Below are positions 6,883 to 13,748 of a stretch of DNA of 13,748 nt, in pieces; the first letter of the stretch is position 1, and every line of letters begins with the position of its first letter. The notes beneath the pieces are model-generated. The model did not search any database, was not told the origin of the DNA, and worked only from the letters and a program-made list of their open reading frames with translations. The stretch comes from an uncultured Bacteroidota bacterium. GTDB lineage: Bacteria > Bacteroidota > Bacteroidia > Chitinophagales > Chitinophagaceae. The stretch covers positions 1 to 13,748 of the forward strand of contig CAMLGR010000128.1 of the NCBI GenBank assembly GCA_946479615.1. Reading direction: 5' to 3'. The position numbers and the translations under genes are program-made.

Positions 6883-7938
6883 ATGGGAGTTATATTAGGC
6901 GTTATTTTTCATTTTATAGGCGGGTTCGCCTCGGGCAGTTTTTACATGCCCTTTAAAAAAGTTAAAAAATGGCATTGGGAGAGCTACTGGATCATAGGGG
7001 GATTATTCTCCTGGTTGATAGTGCCGCCATTAGCCGCCTGGCTAACGGTGCCCGGCTTTGCCGAGATCATTAGTAATACCCCGGCGGCCGTCATCGGGTA
7101 TACATTATTATTTGGTGTGCTTTGGGGTTTTGGAGGATTGACTTATGGCCTGGGTGTTCGTTACCTGGGTATGTCATTAGGCAATTCCGTAGTTCTTGGT
7201 TTTTGCTCTGCCTTTGGCGCACTGGTACCGTCTGTTTATTATAATTTTTACCCCGCCGCCGGCAAGACAACCCTGAACGACCTGCTTACTACCAAATGGG
7301 GGATGGTGGTACTGGCCGGTGTGATTCTTTGCCTGCTTGGTATTTATATATGCGGAAGAGCAGGTATGCTGAAAGAAAAGGAATTATCGGATGCAGATAA
7401 AAAGAAATCAGTAGCAGAGTTCAACCTTGTAAAAGGATTGATCGTGGCTATTTTTTCCGGGATCATGAGCGCCTGTTTCAATTTTGGAATAGAAGCCGGC
7501 AAGCCAATGGCGGAAGCTGCGGTCTCAGCCGGTATGAACCCTCTCTACCAGAATAATGTTATTTATGTAGTGTTGCTCTGGGGTGGCCTCAGCACCAATT
7601 TTATCTGGTGCATGATCCTGAACATAAAGAATAAATCCTTTCATGATTATACAGATAAGACTACGCCGCTGGCGAAGAATTATCTGTTTGCAGCGCTGGC
7701 TGGCACTACCTGGTTCCTGCAGTTCTTCTTTTATGGAATGGGAGAAAGTAAATTAGGAAATGGAGCCAGCTCCTGGATATTGCACATGGCCTTTATTATA
7801 TTAATTGCCAATATGTGGGGAATTGTATTGAAAGAATGGAAAGGAGTGAGCCCGAAAACAAGAACAACTTTTATAGCGGGGATAGTAACTATTATCCTTT
7901 CTGTTATGCTGGTGGGGTATGGTAACTCCATCAAATAA
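6883..7938 (+). CDS. rhaT: L-rhamnose/proton symporter
   Basis: Imports L-rhamnose across the inner membrane with protons; RhaT family of the drug/metabolite transporter superfamily. It has 351 residues (E. coli RhaT is about 344) and about ten hydrophobic segments spread over the whole length. Family features are the opening GVIFHFIGGFASGSFYMPFKKVKKWHWESYW, with its cluster of charged and aromatic residues, then GGLTYGLGVRYLGMSLGNSVVLGFCSAFGALVP in the first half. Later come SGIMSACFNFGIEAGKPM, TTWFLQFFFYGMGESKLG and SSWILHMAFIILIANMWG. A long basic cytoplasmic loop (KEKELSDADKKKS) lies near residues 163-177. It is the first gene of the plus-strand rhamnose operon and is followed 26 bases later by the aldolase/dehydrogenase gene. 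Confidence 0.95.
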   Translation: MGVILGVIFHFIGGFASGSFYMPFKKVKKWHWESYWIIGGLFSWLIVPPLAAWLTVPGFAEIISNTPAAVIGYTLLFGVLWGFGGLTYGLGVRYLGMSLGNSVVLGFCSAFGALVPSVYYNFYPAAGKTTLNDLLTTKWGMVVLAGVILCLLGIYICGRAGMLKEKELSDADKKKSVAEFNLVKGLIVAIFSGIMSACFNFGIEAGKPMAEAAVSAGMNPLYQNNVIYVVLLWGGLSTNFIWCMILNIKNKSFHDYTDKTTPLAKNYLFAALAGTTWFLQFFFYGMGESKLGNGASSWILHMAFIILIANMWGIVLKEWKGVSPKTRTTFIAGIVTIILSVMLVGYGNSIK

Positions 7939-7964
7939 ATTTATCAATGTTTTAAATTACATTT

Positions 7965-10088
7965 ATGTCGTCAGTTGCCACCGTGAAATTCAAACATGTA
8001 AGTTATCTCTGGGATGAGGCTAAAGCAGCTGAACTGGCCGGAGATGAAGTTGCGTTGCTGATCTATCGCTCCAATTTGCTGGGTGCTGATCTTCGTTTAA
8101 CCAACTATGGAGGAGGAAATACATCGGCTAAAGTAACTTCCAATGATCCGTTGACAGGTGAACCCACCGAAGTGATGTGGGTAAAAGGTTCAGGCGGTGA
8201 CCTGGGTACATTAAAAAAAGAAGGGCTTGCTGCATTATATGTGGATCGCCTGCGAAAACTGAAAAATGTTTATCGTGGACTTACCTATGAAGATGAAATG
8301 GTTGAACTTTTCAATCATTGCATTTTTGATCTTTCCTCCAAAGCACCTTCGATCGATACGCCCTTGCATGGATTTCTTCCTTTCAAACATATCGATCACC
8401 TGCATCCCGATGCGGCCATCGCGATTGCAGCAGCAAAGGATGGAGAAAAAATTACCAAAGAACTTTTTAACGGCCAGATCGGCTGGGTACCCTGGCAACG
8501 CCCGGGATTTGACCTTGGATTGAAACTCCTGGAATGCCTGGAAGAAAACCCGGGTATCCGTGGTATCATGCTCGGTTCGCATGGATTGTTTACCTGGGGC
8601 GATACAGCTTATGAAAGTTATATCAATACCCTGGAAGTGATCGAGCGTTGTGCCGAATACATCGAAACGAATACCAAAAAACAAAAAAACATATTCGGCG
8701 GTGAAAAATTAAAATCCCTGGATAAAAAGAAAAGATTGGAGCAGGCGGCATCCATAGCGCCGCTGCTTCGTGGATTCTGCTCTTCCCATATTCACATGGT
8801 GGGTCATTTTACGGATGATGATCGTGTGCTGCAATTCATCAATTCAAAAGATCTTGACAGGCTGGCAGAAATGGGAACCAGTTGCCCGGATCATTTTTTA
8901 CGTACTAAAATATCGCCATTGGTTTTATCACTGGCGCCTGATGCGGATCTGACAGACCAGATCACGATAAAAGATAAACTGCAAACACAGTTTGCCGCGT
9001 ATCGGGATATGTATGCTGCATATTATAAGAACTGCAAGCATGCGAACAGCCCGAAGATGAGGGATCCCAATCCTGTTGTTATTCTTTATCCCGGTGTAGG
9101 TATGTTCACGTTTGCCAAGGATAAACAAACAGCCAGGGTTTCTTCTGAATTTTATGTCAATGCAATCAATGTAATGCGTGGGGCCGAAGCCATTTCCGAA
9201 TATACTTCCTTACCCCGCCAGGAAGCATTTAATATTGAATACTGGTTGCTGGAAGAAGCAAAATTGCAACGGATGCCAAAGCCAAAGCCTTTATCGGGTC
9301 GTATTGCATTGATTACCGGCAGTGCCGGTGGTATCGGTAAAGCTATTGCGAAAAAATTTGCAGCCGAAGGCGCCTGCGTAGTGATCAGTGATAATGATAC
9401 GAGCCGGTTGAAAGATGCACATACAGAGTTCCAGGGCAAACTTGGCAATGATGGATTTATATCCGGCAAACTGGATGTGACCAGTGCTGCGGATATCAAA
9501 GATGTATGCGATGCAGCCGCCCTTGCATTTGGTGGAATCGACATACTGGTCAATTGTGCCGGACTTTCTGTTTCCAAGCCTTTGGAAGAACATACCGAAG
9601 CCGATTGGGATCTTTTATATGATGTATTGGTGAAGGGGCAATTCCTGCTGACCAAATCTGCTGTGGAAATATTACGCAGACAAAATATCGGAGGCGATGT
9701 TTTGAATATTGTGAGCAAGAATGCCTTATTATCAGGTCCGAATAATGCGGGCTATGGTTCTGCGAAAGCAGCACAGCTTCATTTGAGCCGGTTGAATGCG
9801 GCTGAATTAGGTAAGGATAAAATACGGGTGAACGTGGTGAATCCCGATGCTGTTATCGTGGAAAGTAAAATATGGGAAGGCGCCTGGGCCGAAGGACGTG
9901 CCAAAGCATATGGTGTTTCTGTAGAAGAATTACCGGCATATTATGCCAAACGTACTTTACTCAATGAAGTTATACTTCCCGAAGATATTGCCAATGCCTG
10001 CTTTGCTTTTGTAGGCGGGTTATTGAATAAATCTACCGGCAATGTATTGAATGTAGATGGTGGAGTAGCTACAGCCTTTGTCAGATAA
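7965..10088 (+). CDS. rhaEW: Bifunctional rhamnulose-1-phosphate aldolase / lactaldehyde dehydrogenase
   Basis: Fusion enzyme of 707 residues. Residues about 20-430 are a class II aldolase domain, predicted to split L-rhamnulose 1-phosphate into dihydroxyacetone phosphate and L-lactaldehyde. Visible there are TNYGGGNTSAKV, VMWVKGSGGDL, the histidine-rich HGFLPFKHIDHLHPDA (likely metal ligands) and MLGSHGLFTWG. Residues about 440-707 are a short-chain dehydrogenase, predicted to oxidise L-lactaldehyde to L-lactate with NAD+: TGSAGGIG at 451-458 (nucleotide binding), NCAGLS, Ser584, and catalytic Tyr597 and Lys601 in YGSAK. It belongs to the YuxG/RhaEW type known from Bacillus and many Bacteroidetes. 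Both active sites look intact. Similar fusions exist with other sugar specificities, but rhaM, rhaI and the kinase downstream point to rhamnose. Confidence 0.93.
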   Translation: MSSVATVKFKHVSYLWDEAKAAELAGDEVALLIYRSNLLGADLRLTNYGGGNTSAKVTSNDPLTGEPTEVMWVKGSGGDLGTLKKEGLAALYVDRLRKLKNVYRGLTYEDEMVELFNHCIFDLSSKAPSIDTPLHGFLPFKHIDHLHPDAAIAIAAAKDGEKITKELFNGQIGWVPWQRPGFDLGLKLLECLEENPGIRGIMLGSHGLFTWGDTAYESYINTLEVIERCAEYIETNTKKQKNIFGGEKLKSLDKKKRLEQAASIAPLLRGFCSSHIHMVGHFTDDDRVLQFINSKDLDRLAEMGTSCPDHFLRTKISPLVLSLAPDADLTDQITIKDKLQTQFAAYRDMYAAYYKNCKHANSPKMRDPNPVVILYPGVGMFTFAKDKQTARVSSEFYVNAINVMRGAEAISEYTSLPRQEAFNIEYWLLEEAKLQRMPKPKPLSGRIALITGSAGGIGKAIAKKFAAEGACVVISDNDTSRLKDAHTEFQGKLGNDGFISGKLDVTSAADIKDVCDAAALAFGGIDILVNCAGLSVSKPLEEHTEADWDLLYDVLVKGQFLLTKSAVEILRRQNIGGDVLNIVSKNALLSGPNNAGYGSAKAAQLHLSRLNAAELGKDKIRVNVVNPDAVIVESKIWEGAWAEGRAKAYGVSVEELPAYYAKRTLLNEVILPEDIANACFAFVGGLLNKSTGNVLNVDGGVATAFVR

Positions 10089-10093
10089 AAAGC

Positions 10094-10187
10094 CTATGTG
10101 CAACCTATGTTCCTATGTGGTAAGAAAGCTAATTTGAGACAGTTTCATACTAGTTTTTTACCACATAGGCACATAGGTTGCACATAG
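10094..10187. repeat. Long inverted repeat inside the rhamnose operon (34-base arms)
   Basis: Arms at 10094-10127 and 10154-10187 match at 32 of 34 positions around a 26-base loop. Each arm is made of three imperfect copies of a CCTATGTG-like unit, for example CCTATGTGCAA, then CCTATGTT, then CCTATGTGGTAA on the left. It fills most of the 117-base gap between the aldolase fusion and rhaM. In RNA it would form a very stable hairpin that could attenuate transcription or protect the upstream mRNA. The modular build resembles dispersed palindromic repeats seen in Bacteroidetes genomes (from memory). Confidence 0.8.
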
Positions 10188-10205
10188 AGTTCAAAATAAT
10201 AGATA

Positions 10206-10520
10206 ATGAAACGTGTTGCTTTTAAAATGCAGATGAATCCGGGGCAGGAGGAAGAATACAAGAAACGCCATGATGCACTCTGGCCCGAGCTGGAAAAATT
10301 ACTGAAAGACACCGGCATTCATGAATATTCGATTTTTCTTGACCCTGCTACCAACAGTCTTTTTGGTATTTTGAAAATAAAGGATGAACTGCAACTCGAT
10401 GCACTTCCTGCACATCCTGTCATGCAACGCTGGTGGGCCTATATGAAAGATATCATGGAAAGCAATCCTGATAATTCACCGGTTAGCCTACCTTTAAAAG
10501 AAGTATTCTATCTCCCCTAA
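10206..10520 (+). CDS. rhaM: L-rhamnose mutarotase
   Basis: Interconverts the alpha and beta anomers of L-rhamnose in the cytoplasm so that the isomerase receives its preferred form. Its 104 residues equal the length of E. coli RhaM. The active-site residues known from the E. coli enzyme are at matching positions: Tyr18 and His22 in EEEYKKRHDALWPEL, and the tryptophan pair Trp76-Trp77 in HPVMQRWWAYM. The fold is a small ferredoxin-like barrel, normally a dimer. It starts 18 bases after the long inverted repeat and is followed by rhaI after 11 bases, so the two are almost certainly co-transcribed. Confidence 0.95.
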   Translation: MKRVAFKMQMNPGQEEEYKKRHDALWPELEKLLKDTGIHEYSIFLDPATNSLFGILKIKDELQLDALPAHPVMQRWWAYMKDIMESNPDNSPVSLPLKEVFYLP

Positions 10521-10531
10521 AAACGATTGTT

Positions 10532-11806
10532 ATGCTGATCGATAAATACAAAATTGAAGAACATAATCATAGTGTTTCCAAAGAACATAATCGCAGTCTC
10601 GAATTTGTTTCGCAACAGGTGCCGCAGTCAGCATCGGTGATTGAAAAACTCCGGGCTTTCCAGGTGGCGATACCAAGCTGGGCGCTCGGCACAGGCGGAA
10701 CCCGCTTTGGCCGTTTCTCCGGCGGTGGTGAGCCCCGTAACCTGGAAGAAAAAATGGAGGATATCGGTTTGCTGCATCAATTGAATCAATCAAGCGGCGC
10801 TATCTCTTTGCATATTCCCTGGGATATTCCTTCGGACGCAAAAGCGATCAAAACACTGGCAGCACAACTTAACTTAAAGTTTGATGCGGTCAATTCCAAT
10901 ACGTTCCAGGATCAGCCGGGACAACAGCACAGTTATAAGTTCGGTTCGCTGCAGCATGTAGATAAAGCGACGCGGCAGCAGGCGATCGATCATAATATTG
11001 AAGTGATCAGGTATGGCAAAGAACTCGGGTCTGAATCTATCACGGTTTGGCTGGCGGATGGTTCCAGTTTTCCCGGTCAACTGAATTTCAGAAAAGCATT
11101 TCAGAATACCTTGAGCAGTTTGCAGGAAGTGTACAACCAACTGCCTAATGACTGGAAAATATTTGTCGAATACAAAGCCTTCGAACCTAATTTCTATTCC
11201 ATGACGGTAGGAGATTGGGGACAGTCGTTATTGTATGCACAAAAGCTCGGACCCAAAGCCTACACATTGGTCGATCTGGGTCACCACCTGCCCAATGCCA
11301 ATATCGAACAGATCGTTTCATTATTATTGAATGAAGGAAAGCTCGGTGGCTTTCATTTCAATGATTCAAAATATGGAGATGATGATCTTACCGTAGGCAG
11401 CATTAATCCTTACCAGTTGTTTCTTATTTTCAATGAACTGGTAGAAGGCATGGATGCACGGAGCATGGATCATACTACCGATCTCGGCTGGATGATCGAC
11501 GCTTCTCATAATATCAAGGACCCGCTGGAAGATTTGATGCAGTCCGTGGAAGCTATCAAAGTGGCGTATGCGCAGGCATTGCTGGTTGATACGGCTGCAC
11601 TGCAAAAAGCACAACAGGCCAATGATGTAGTCGCGGCACAGGAAATTTTACAAAAAGCATATCGTACCGATGTACGTCCGCTGGTAGCCGAAGCCAGGAT
11701 AAAAGAAGGAGGCGCTGCTTCACCGATTCAATTATTCCGTGATCAGAAAGTACGGGATCAATTGGTGAAGGAAAGAGGACAAAAGACGGTGGCGACAGGG
11801 TTGTAG
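10532..11806 (+). CDS. rhaI: L-rhamnose isomerase, Pseudomonas stutzeri type
   Basis: Converts L-rhamnose to L-rhamnulose, a metal-dependent cytoplasmic TIM-barrel enzyme. It has 424 residues and is not the E. coli RhaA type. Metal and catalytic residues are recognisable: Glu213 in FVEYKAFEP, Asp248 and His251 in LVDLGHHLPNA, His275 in GGFHFNDSKYGDDD with Asp283 and Asp285, and Asp323 in GWMIDASHNIKD. Except for the last, these keep the same spacing as the P. stutzeri enzyme as I remember it (offset of six). The N-terminal segment ALGTGGTRFGRFSGGGEPR is typical of the family. Some members accept other aldoses such as L-lyxose or D-allose, but the surrounding rha genes make rhamnose the natural substrate. 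The ATG at 10532 is 11 bases after the rhaM stop. Confidence 0.93.
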   Translation: MLIDKYKIEEHNHSVSKEHNRSLEFVSQQVPQSASVIEKLRAFQVAIPSWALGTGGTRFGRFSGGGEPRNLEEKMEDIGLLHQLNQSSGAISLHIPWDIPSDAKAIKTLAAQLNLKFDAVNSNTFQDQPGQQHSYKFGSLQHVDKATRQQAIDHNIEVIRYGKELGSESITVWLADGSSFPGQLNFRKAFQNTLSSLQEVYNQLPNDWKIFVEYKAFEPNFYSMTVGDWGQSLLYAQKLGPKAYTLVDLGHHLPNANIEQIVSLLLNEGKLGGFHFNDSKYGDDDLTVGSINPYQLFLIFNELVEGMDARSMDHTTDLGWMIDASHNIKDPLEDLMQSVEAIKVAYAQALLVDTAALQKAQQANDVVAAQEILQKAYRTDVRPLVAEARIKEGGAASPIQLFRDQKVRDQLVKERGQKTVATGL

Positions 11807-11810
11807 ACAG

Positions 11811-11845
11811 TCGTCATTCGTTAAGGACGATTTGTTTTTTTATTT
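11811..11845 (+). terminator. Terminator-like hairpin between rhaI and rhaB
   Basis: TCGTC (11811-11815) and GACGA (11826-11830) form a perfect 5-base stem, extendable to 7 with one G-U pair, around a 10-base loop. It is followed directly by a T-rich run through 11845. It starts 4 bases after the rhaI stop codon. The form is that of an intrinsic terminator or attenuator inside the operon. The remaining sequence to 11948 is A/T-rich and shows no clear TAnnTTTG promoter. Confidence 0.5.
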
Positions 11846-11948
11846 TGAGAAATAAATGATTTGATCTCCTATAAATTGAATTATATAAACCGATAGTGTG
11901 TTGATTATAGACTGTAAACTGCCAGACTGATAGACACTTCCCATCTAA

Positions 11949-13289
11949 ATGACTGAAGTAATCGCCATATTCGACGTTGGAAAGACCAATAAGAAACTTT
12001 TTCTTTTTGATAAGAACTACAATGTTGTTTTTGAAAAATCAGCCCGGTTTAATGAAACGACTGATGAGGATGGTGATGTTTGTGAGAATGTAGAGACACT
12101 TCGCCAATCGCTGCTGGAATCATTGCAGGAAGTATTGGATAAAAAGGAATTTGATGTAAAGGCGGTAAACTATGCTGCTTACGGCGCCAGTTTTGTTTAT
12201 CTCGATAAAAAAGGAAACGTATTAACTCCTCTGTATAATTACCTGAAAGAATATCCTGCTGACCTTCATAAGAATTTTTATACGGCTTACGGCGATGAAA
12301 CAATTTTTTCTCATCGCACAGCTTCGCCGGTACTGGGCAGTCTGAATTCAGGGTTGCAACTTTACCGGTTGAAACATCAACAGCCGTCTGTATTCAAATC
12401 ATTGGCGTATGCCTTGCATTTGCCACAGTACCTCAGTTTTTTACTTACAGGGAAAATGGTTTCCGATATCACCAGCATCGGTTGTCATACCGGTCTCTGG
12501 AATTTTGCCGATAACAAATATGATCAGTGGGTAAAAAAAGAAAAGATAGAAGAGAAGCTCGCTCCTGTTCATCAGCATCAGGAAGTAATAAAGATACATT
12601 TCCACGGTCATTCTTTAATTTCAGGTATTGGCTTACACGATAGTTCCGCTGCACTTATACCTTACCTGGTTAATTTTCATGAACCATTTGTATTGATCTC
12701 GACAGGCACCTGGAGCATTACACTCAATCCTTTTAATCATTCCCCGCTCAGCACACATGAGTTGCAGCATGATTGCCTGTGTTATCTTACCTATGAGGGC
12801 AACCCGGTAAAAGCATCACGTCTGTTTGCCGGCTATGAGCATGATGAACAGATAAAATTGCTGGCCGCGTATTATCAAAAGCCTCTTCACTATTATAAGC
12901 AGGTTGATTATGATCCTTCCTTCATCAAAAAGAATATAAAGGAAGGCGAGAATTATAATGGTTCACAATTGAACCGCTACTTCAGCTATGAAGAAGCGTA
13001 TCATCATCTGATGATGGATGTCGTTCGCCGCCAGTTTGCATCTTCAGCGTATGTAATGACGGATGATGTAAAACGGATCTTTGTTGATGGCGGTTTTTCG
13101 AAGAACCTTTTGTATATGAATATGCTGGCTACTTTCTATCCCGGTAAAGAAGTTTATGCCGCTACCATCGCTCAATCTACCGCATTAGGGGCTGCCCTTG
13201 CCATTCATGCAGCCTGGAACGATCAATCATTACCTGCTAATATGATCGATTTAAAATTCTATTCTTCAGGGCAGCCCATTCATCTCTGA
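11949..13289 (+). CDS. rhaB: Rhamnulokinase (FGGY-family carbohydrate kinase)
   Basis: Predicted to phosphorylate L-rhamnulose to L-rhamnulose 1-phosphate, the substrate of the upstream aldolase. It has 446 residues, slightly shorter than the 480-500 typical of FGGY kinases. The N-terminal phosphate-binding motif reads IFDVGKTNKKLFLFD rather than the commoner DxGTxS form. The catalytic base is probably Asp231 in GIGLHDSSAALIPY. The ATP-binding region has ISTGTWSITLNPF and, near the end, FVDGGFSKNLLYMNML and TALGAALAIHAAW. The start at 11949 gives the expected opening strand, MTEVIAIFDVG. It lies 142 bases after rhaI, behind a terminator-like hairpin, so it may be expressed at a different level from the genes before it. 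Family assignment is firm; the rhamnulose specificity comes mostly from context. Confidence 0.88.
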   Translation: MTEVIAIFDVGKTNKKLFLFDKNYNVVFEKSARFNETTDEDGDVCENVETLRQSLLESLQEVLDKKEFDVKAVNYAAYGASFVYLDKKGNVLTPLYNYLKEYPADLHKNFYTAYGDETIFSHRTASPVLGSLNSGLQLYRLKHQQPSVFKSLAYALHLPQYLSFLLTGKMVSDITSIGCHTGLWNFADNKYDQWVKKEKIEEKLAPVHQHQEVIKIHFHGHSLISGIGLHDSSAALIPYLVNFHEPFVLISTGTWSITLNPFNHSPLSTHELQHDCLCYLTYEGNPVKASRLFAGYEHDEQIKLLAAYYQKPLHYYKQVDYDPSFIKKNIKEGENYNGSQLNRYFSYEEAYHHLMMDVVRRQFASSAYVMTDDVKRIFVDGGFSKNLLYMNMLATFYPGKEVYAATIAQSTALGAALAIHAAWNDQSLPANMIDLKFYSSGQPIHL

Positions 13290-13364
13290 TCGTCTAAAAT
13301 CTTTGCGTAGCAAGCGTTTCGCAGGATAGCACAGGATGATTAATTCTATTACATAAGTAATTTT

Positions 13365-13382
13365 AGTTGCATTTAAACAACT
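13365..13382. promoter_or_regulatory. Small inverted repeat upstream of the SusC-like gene
   Basis: AGTTG and CAACT form 5-base arms around CATTTAAA, 17 bases before the start codon at 13400. TAATTTTA at 13358-13365 is one base from the TAnnTTTG -7 element and partly overlaps it. The remainder of the 13290-13399 gap shows no clear terminator for rhaB. Confidence 0.25.
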
Positions 13383-13399
13383 CTTAATAACACTGCTGT

Positions 13400-13748
13400 A
13401 TGAAAAGTATCACTGCTGTAATAGCGGGGGTTATGCTACTGCTTTGCATGACCTCTTCGCTCCCCGTTTTTTCTCAAACAGACCCAATCCCCATCTCCGG
13501 AAAGATTACCAGCAAGAATGGTGATCCGCTTCCTAAAGCTACCGTAACGGTAAAAGGTACTCCGATTAAAACTGTTACCAATGATGATGGGTCATTTAAA
13601 CTCTTTGTGCCTTCTTCCGGTTCCGTACTAGTAATCAGTTATGTTGGTTTTGACGAACAACAGGTAACTGTCGGTACGCAACGTGAATTTTCGCTGACAT
13701 TATCTCCTGCATCGGTTGCCGATTTGCAGGATGTAGTTGTTATCGGAT
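13400..13748 (+). CDS. SusC-like TonB-dependent outer-membrane receptor, N-terminal fragment
   Basis: The first 116 codons of a gene that runs off the window. Residues 1-25 are a signal peptide (MKSITAVIAG..., ending LPVFSQ). Residues about 31-98 are the carboxypeptidase-D regulatory-like domain found at the N-terminus of SusC/RagA receptors: PISGKITSKNGDPLPKATVTVKG, then TNDDGSFKLFVP and VISYVGFDEQQV. The last residues, LQDVVVIG, are the beginning of the TonB-box and plug junction (usually VVVIGYG). Such receptors are about 1000 residues and import oligosaccharides together with a SusD lipoprotein, which would be expected next, outside the window. It is on the same strand as rhaB, 110 bases downstream. 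A rhamnose-containing glycan is a possible substrate by position only. Confidence 0.9.
   Translation, partial: MKSITAVIAGVMLLLCMTSSLPVFSQTDPIPISGKITSKNGDPLPKATVTVKGTPIKTVTNDDGSFKLFVPSSGSVLVISYVGFDEQQVTVGTQREFSLTLSPASVADLQDVVVIG

Noticed and set aside
9152..9718. Minus-strand 188-codon open frame
   Set aside because: It is antisense to the dehydrogenase domain of the fusion gene; its low-complexity Ser/Ala/Pro composition reflects the opposite strand.
13297..13325. CTTTGCG/TTTCGCAG motif resembling fragments of Bacteroidetes hairpin repeats
   Set aside because: Only a single short degenerate segment without a pairing arm; not enough to call a repeat element.
13391..13420. Ten-base direct repeat CACTGCTGTA around the SusC-like start codon
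   Set aside because: Two copies 20 bases apart, the second encoding part of the signal peptide; too short to separate from chance, and no further copies are nearby.
1..13748. Possible defence system, mobile element, CRISPR or prophage content
   Set aside because: No transposase, integrase, phage, nuclease or repeat-spacer pattern is present; every long gene but one falls into known sugar metabolism, regulation or transport families.

Overview
The window reads as chromosomal DNA from a member of the Bacteroidota, most like the Chitinophagaceae/Sphingobacteriia type. Signs of this are the start of a SusC-like TonB-dependent receptor with a carboxypeptidase-D-like plug extension, short A/T-rich leaders without strong Shine-Dalgarno sites, signal peptides ending in ..SQ, a Nudix-type AraR regulator (the Bacteroidetes form), and promoter-like TAnnTTTG elements. 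No tRNA, rRNA, transposase, integrase or CRISPR array is visible. Coding density is high, and the longest gene-free stretch is about 250 bases.

Region 1 (1-4964) is an L-arabinose locus. A ribulokinase gene (araB, running off the left edge) and a Nudix-type regulator (araR) lie on the minus strand. Diverging from them on the plus strand are a lipoprotein aldose 1-epimerase (galM-like) and a secreted GH51 alpha-L-arabinofuranosidase. Two palindromes of the same design (TGT-N7-ACA core) sit in the araB leader and between araR and galM, and are good candidates for AraR operators.

Region 2 (4965-5596) holds a long imperfect inverted repeat between convergent genes and a small, unrecognised membrane-associated protein.

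Region 3 (5597-13289) is a complete L-rhamnose locus. A GntR-type regulator with a LacI-like sugar-sensing domain is divergent from rhaT (rhamnose/H+ symporter), a fused rhamnulose-1-phosphate aldolase/lactaldehyde dehydrogenase, rhaM (mutarotase), rhaI (isomerase of the Pseudomonas stutzeri type) and an FGGY rhamnulokinase. Together these import L-rhamnose, interconvert its anomers, isomerise it to L-rhamnulose, phosphorylate it, and split it to dihydroxyacetone phosphate and L-lactaldehyde, which is then oxidised. A large hairpin with 34-base arms lies inside this operon between the aldolase fusion and rhaM, and a terminator-like hairpin lies between rhaI and rhaB.

Region 4 (13290-13748) is the promoter region and first 116 codons of a SusC-family outer-membrane receptor that runs off the right edge and may open a polysaccharide-utilisation cluster.

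Arabinose and rhamnose occur together in plant pectin (arabinan and rhamnogalacturonan I), so the pairing suggests use of plant cell-wall sugars; this is inference. I found no convincing undescribed enzymatic system. The less ordinary content is regulatory and structural: the paired operators, the long hairpin elements and the intra-operon terminator-like structure.
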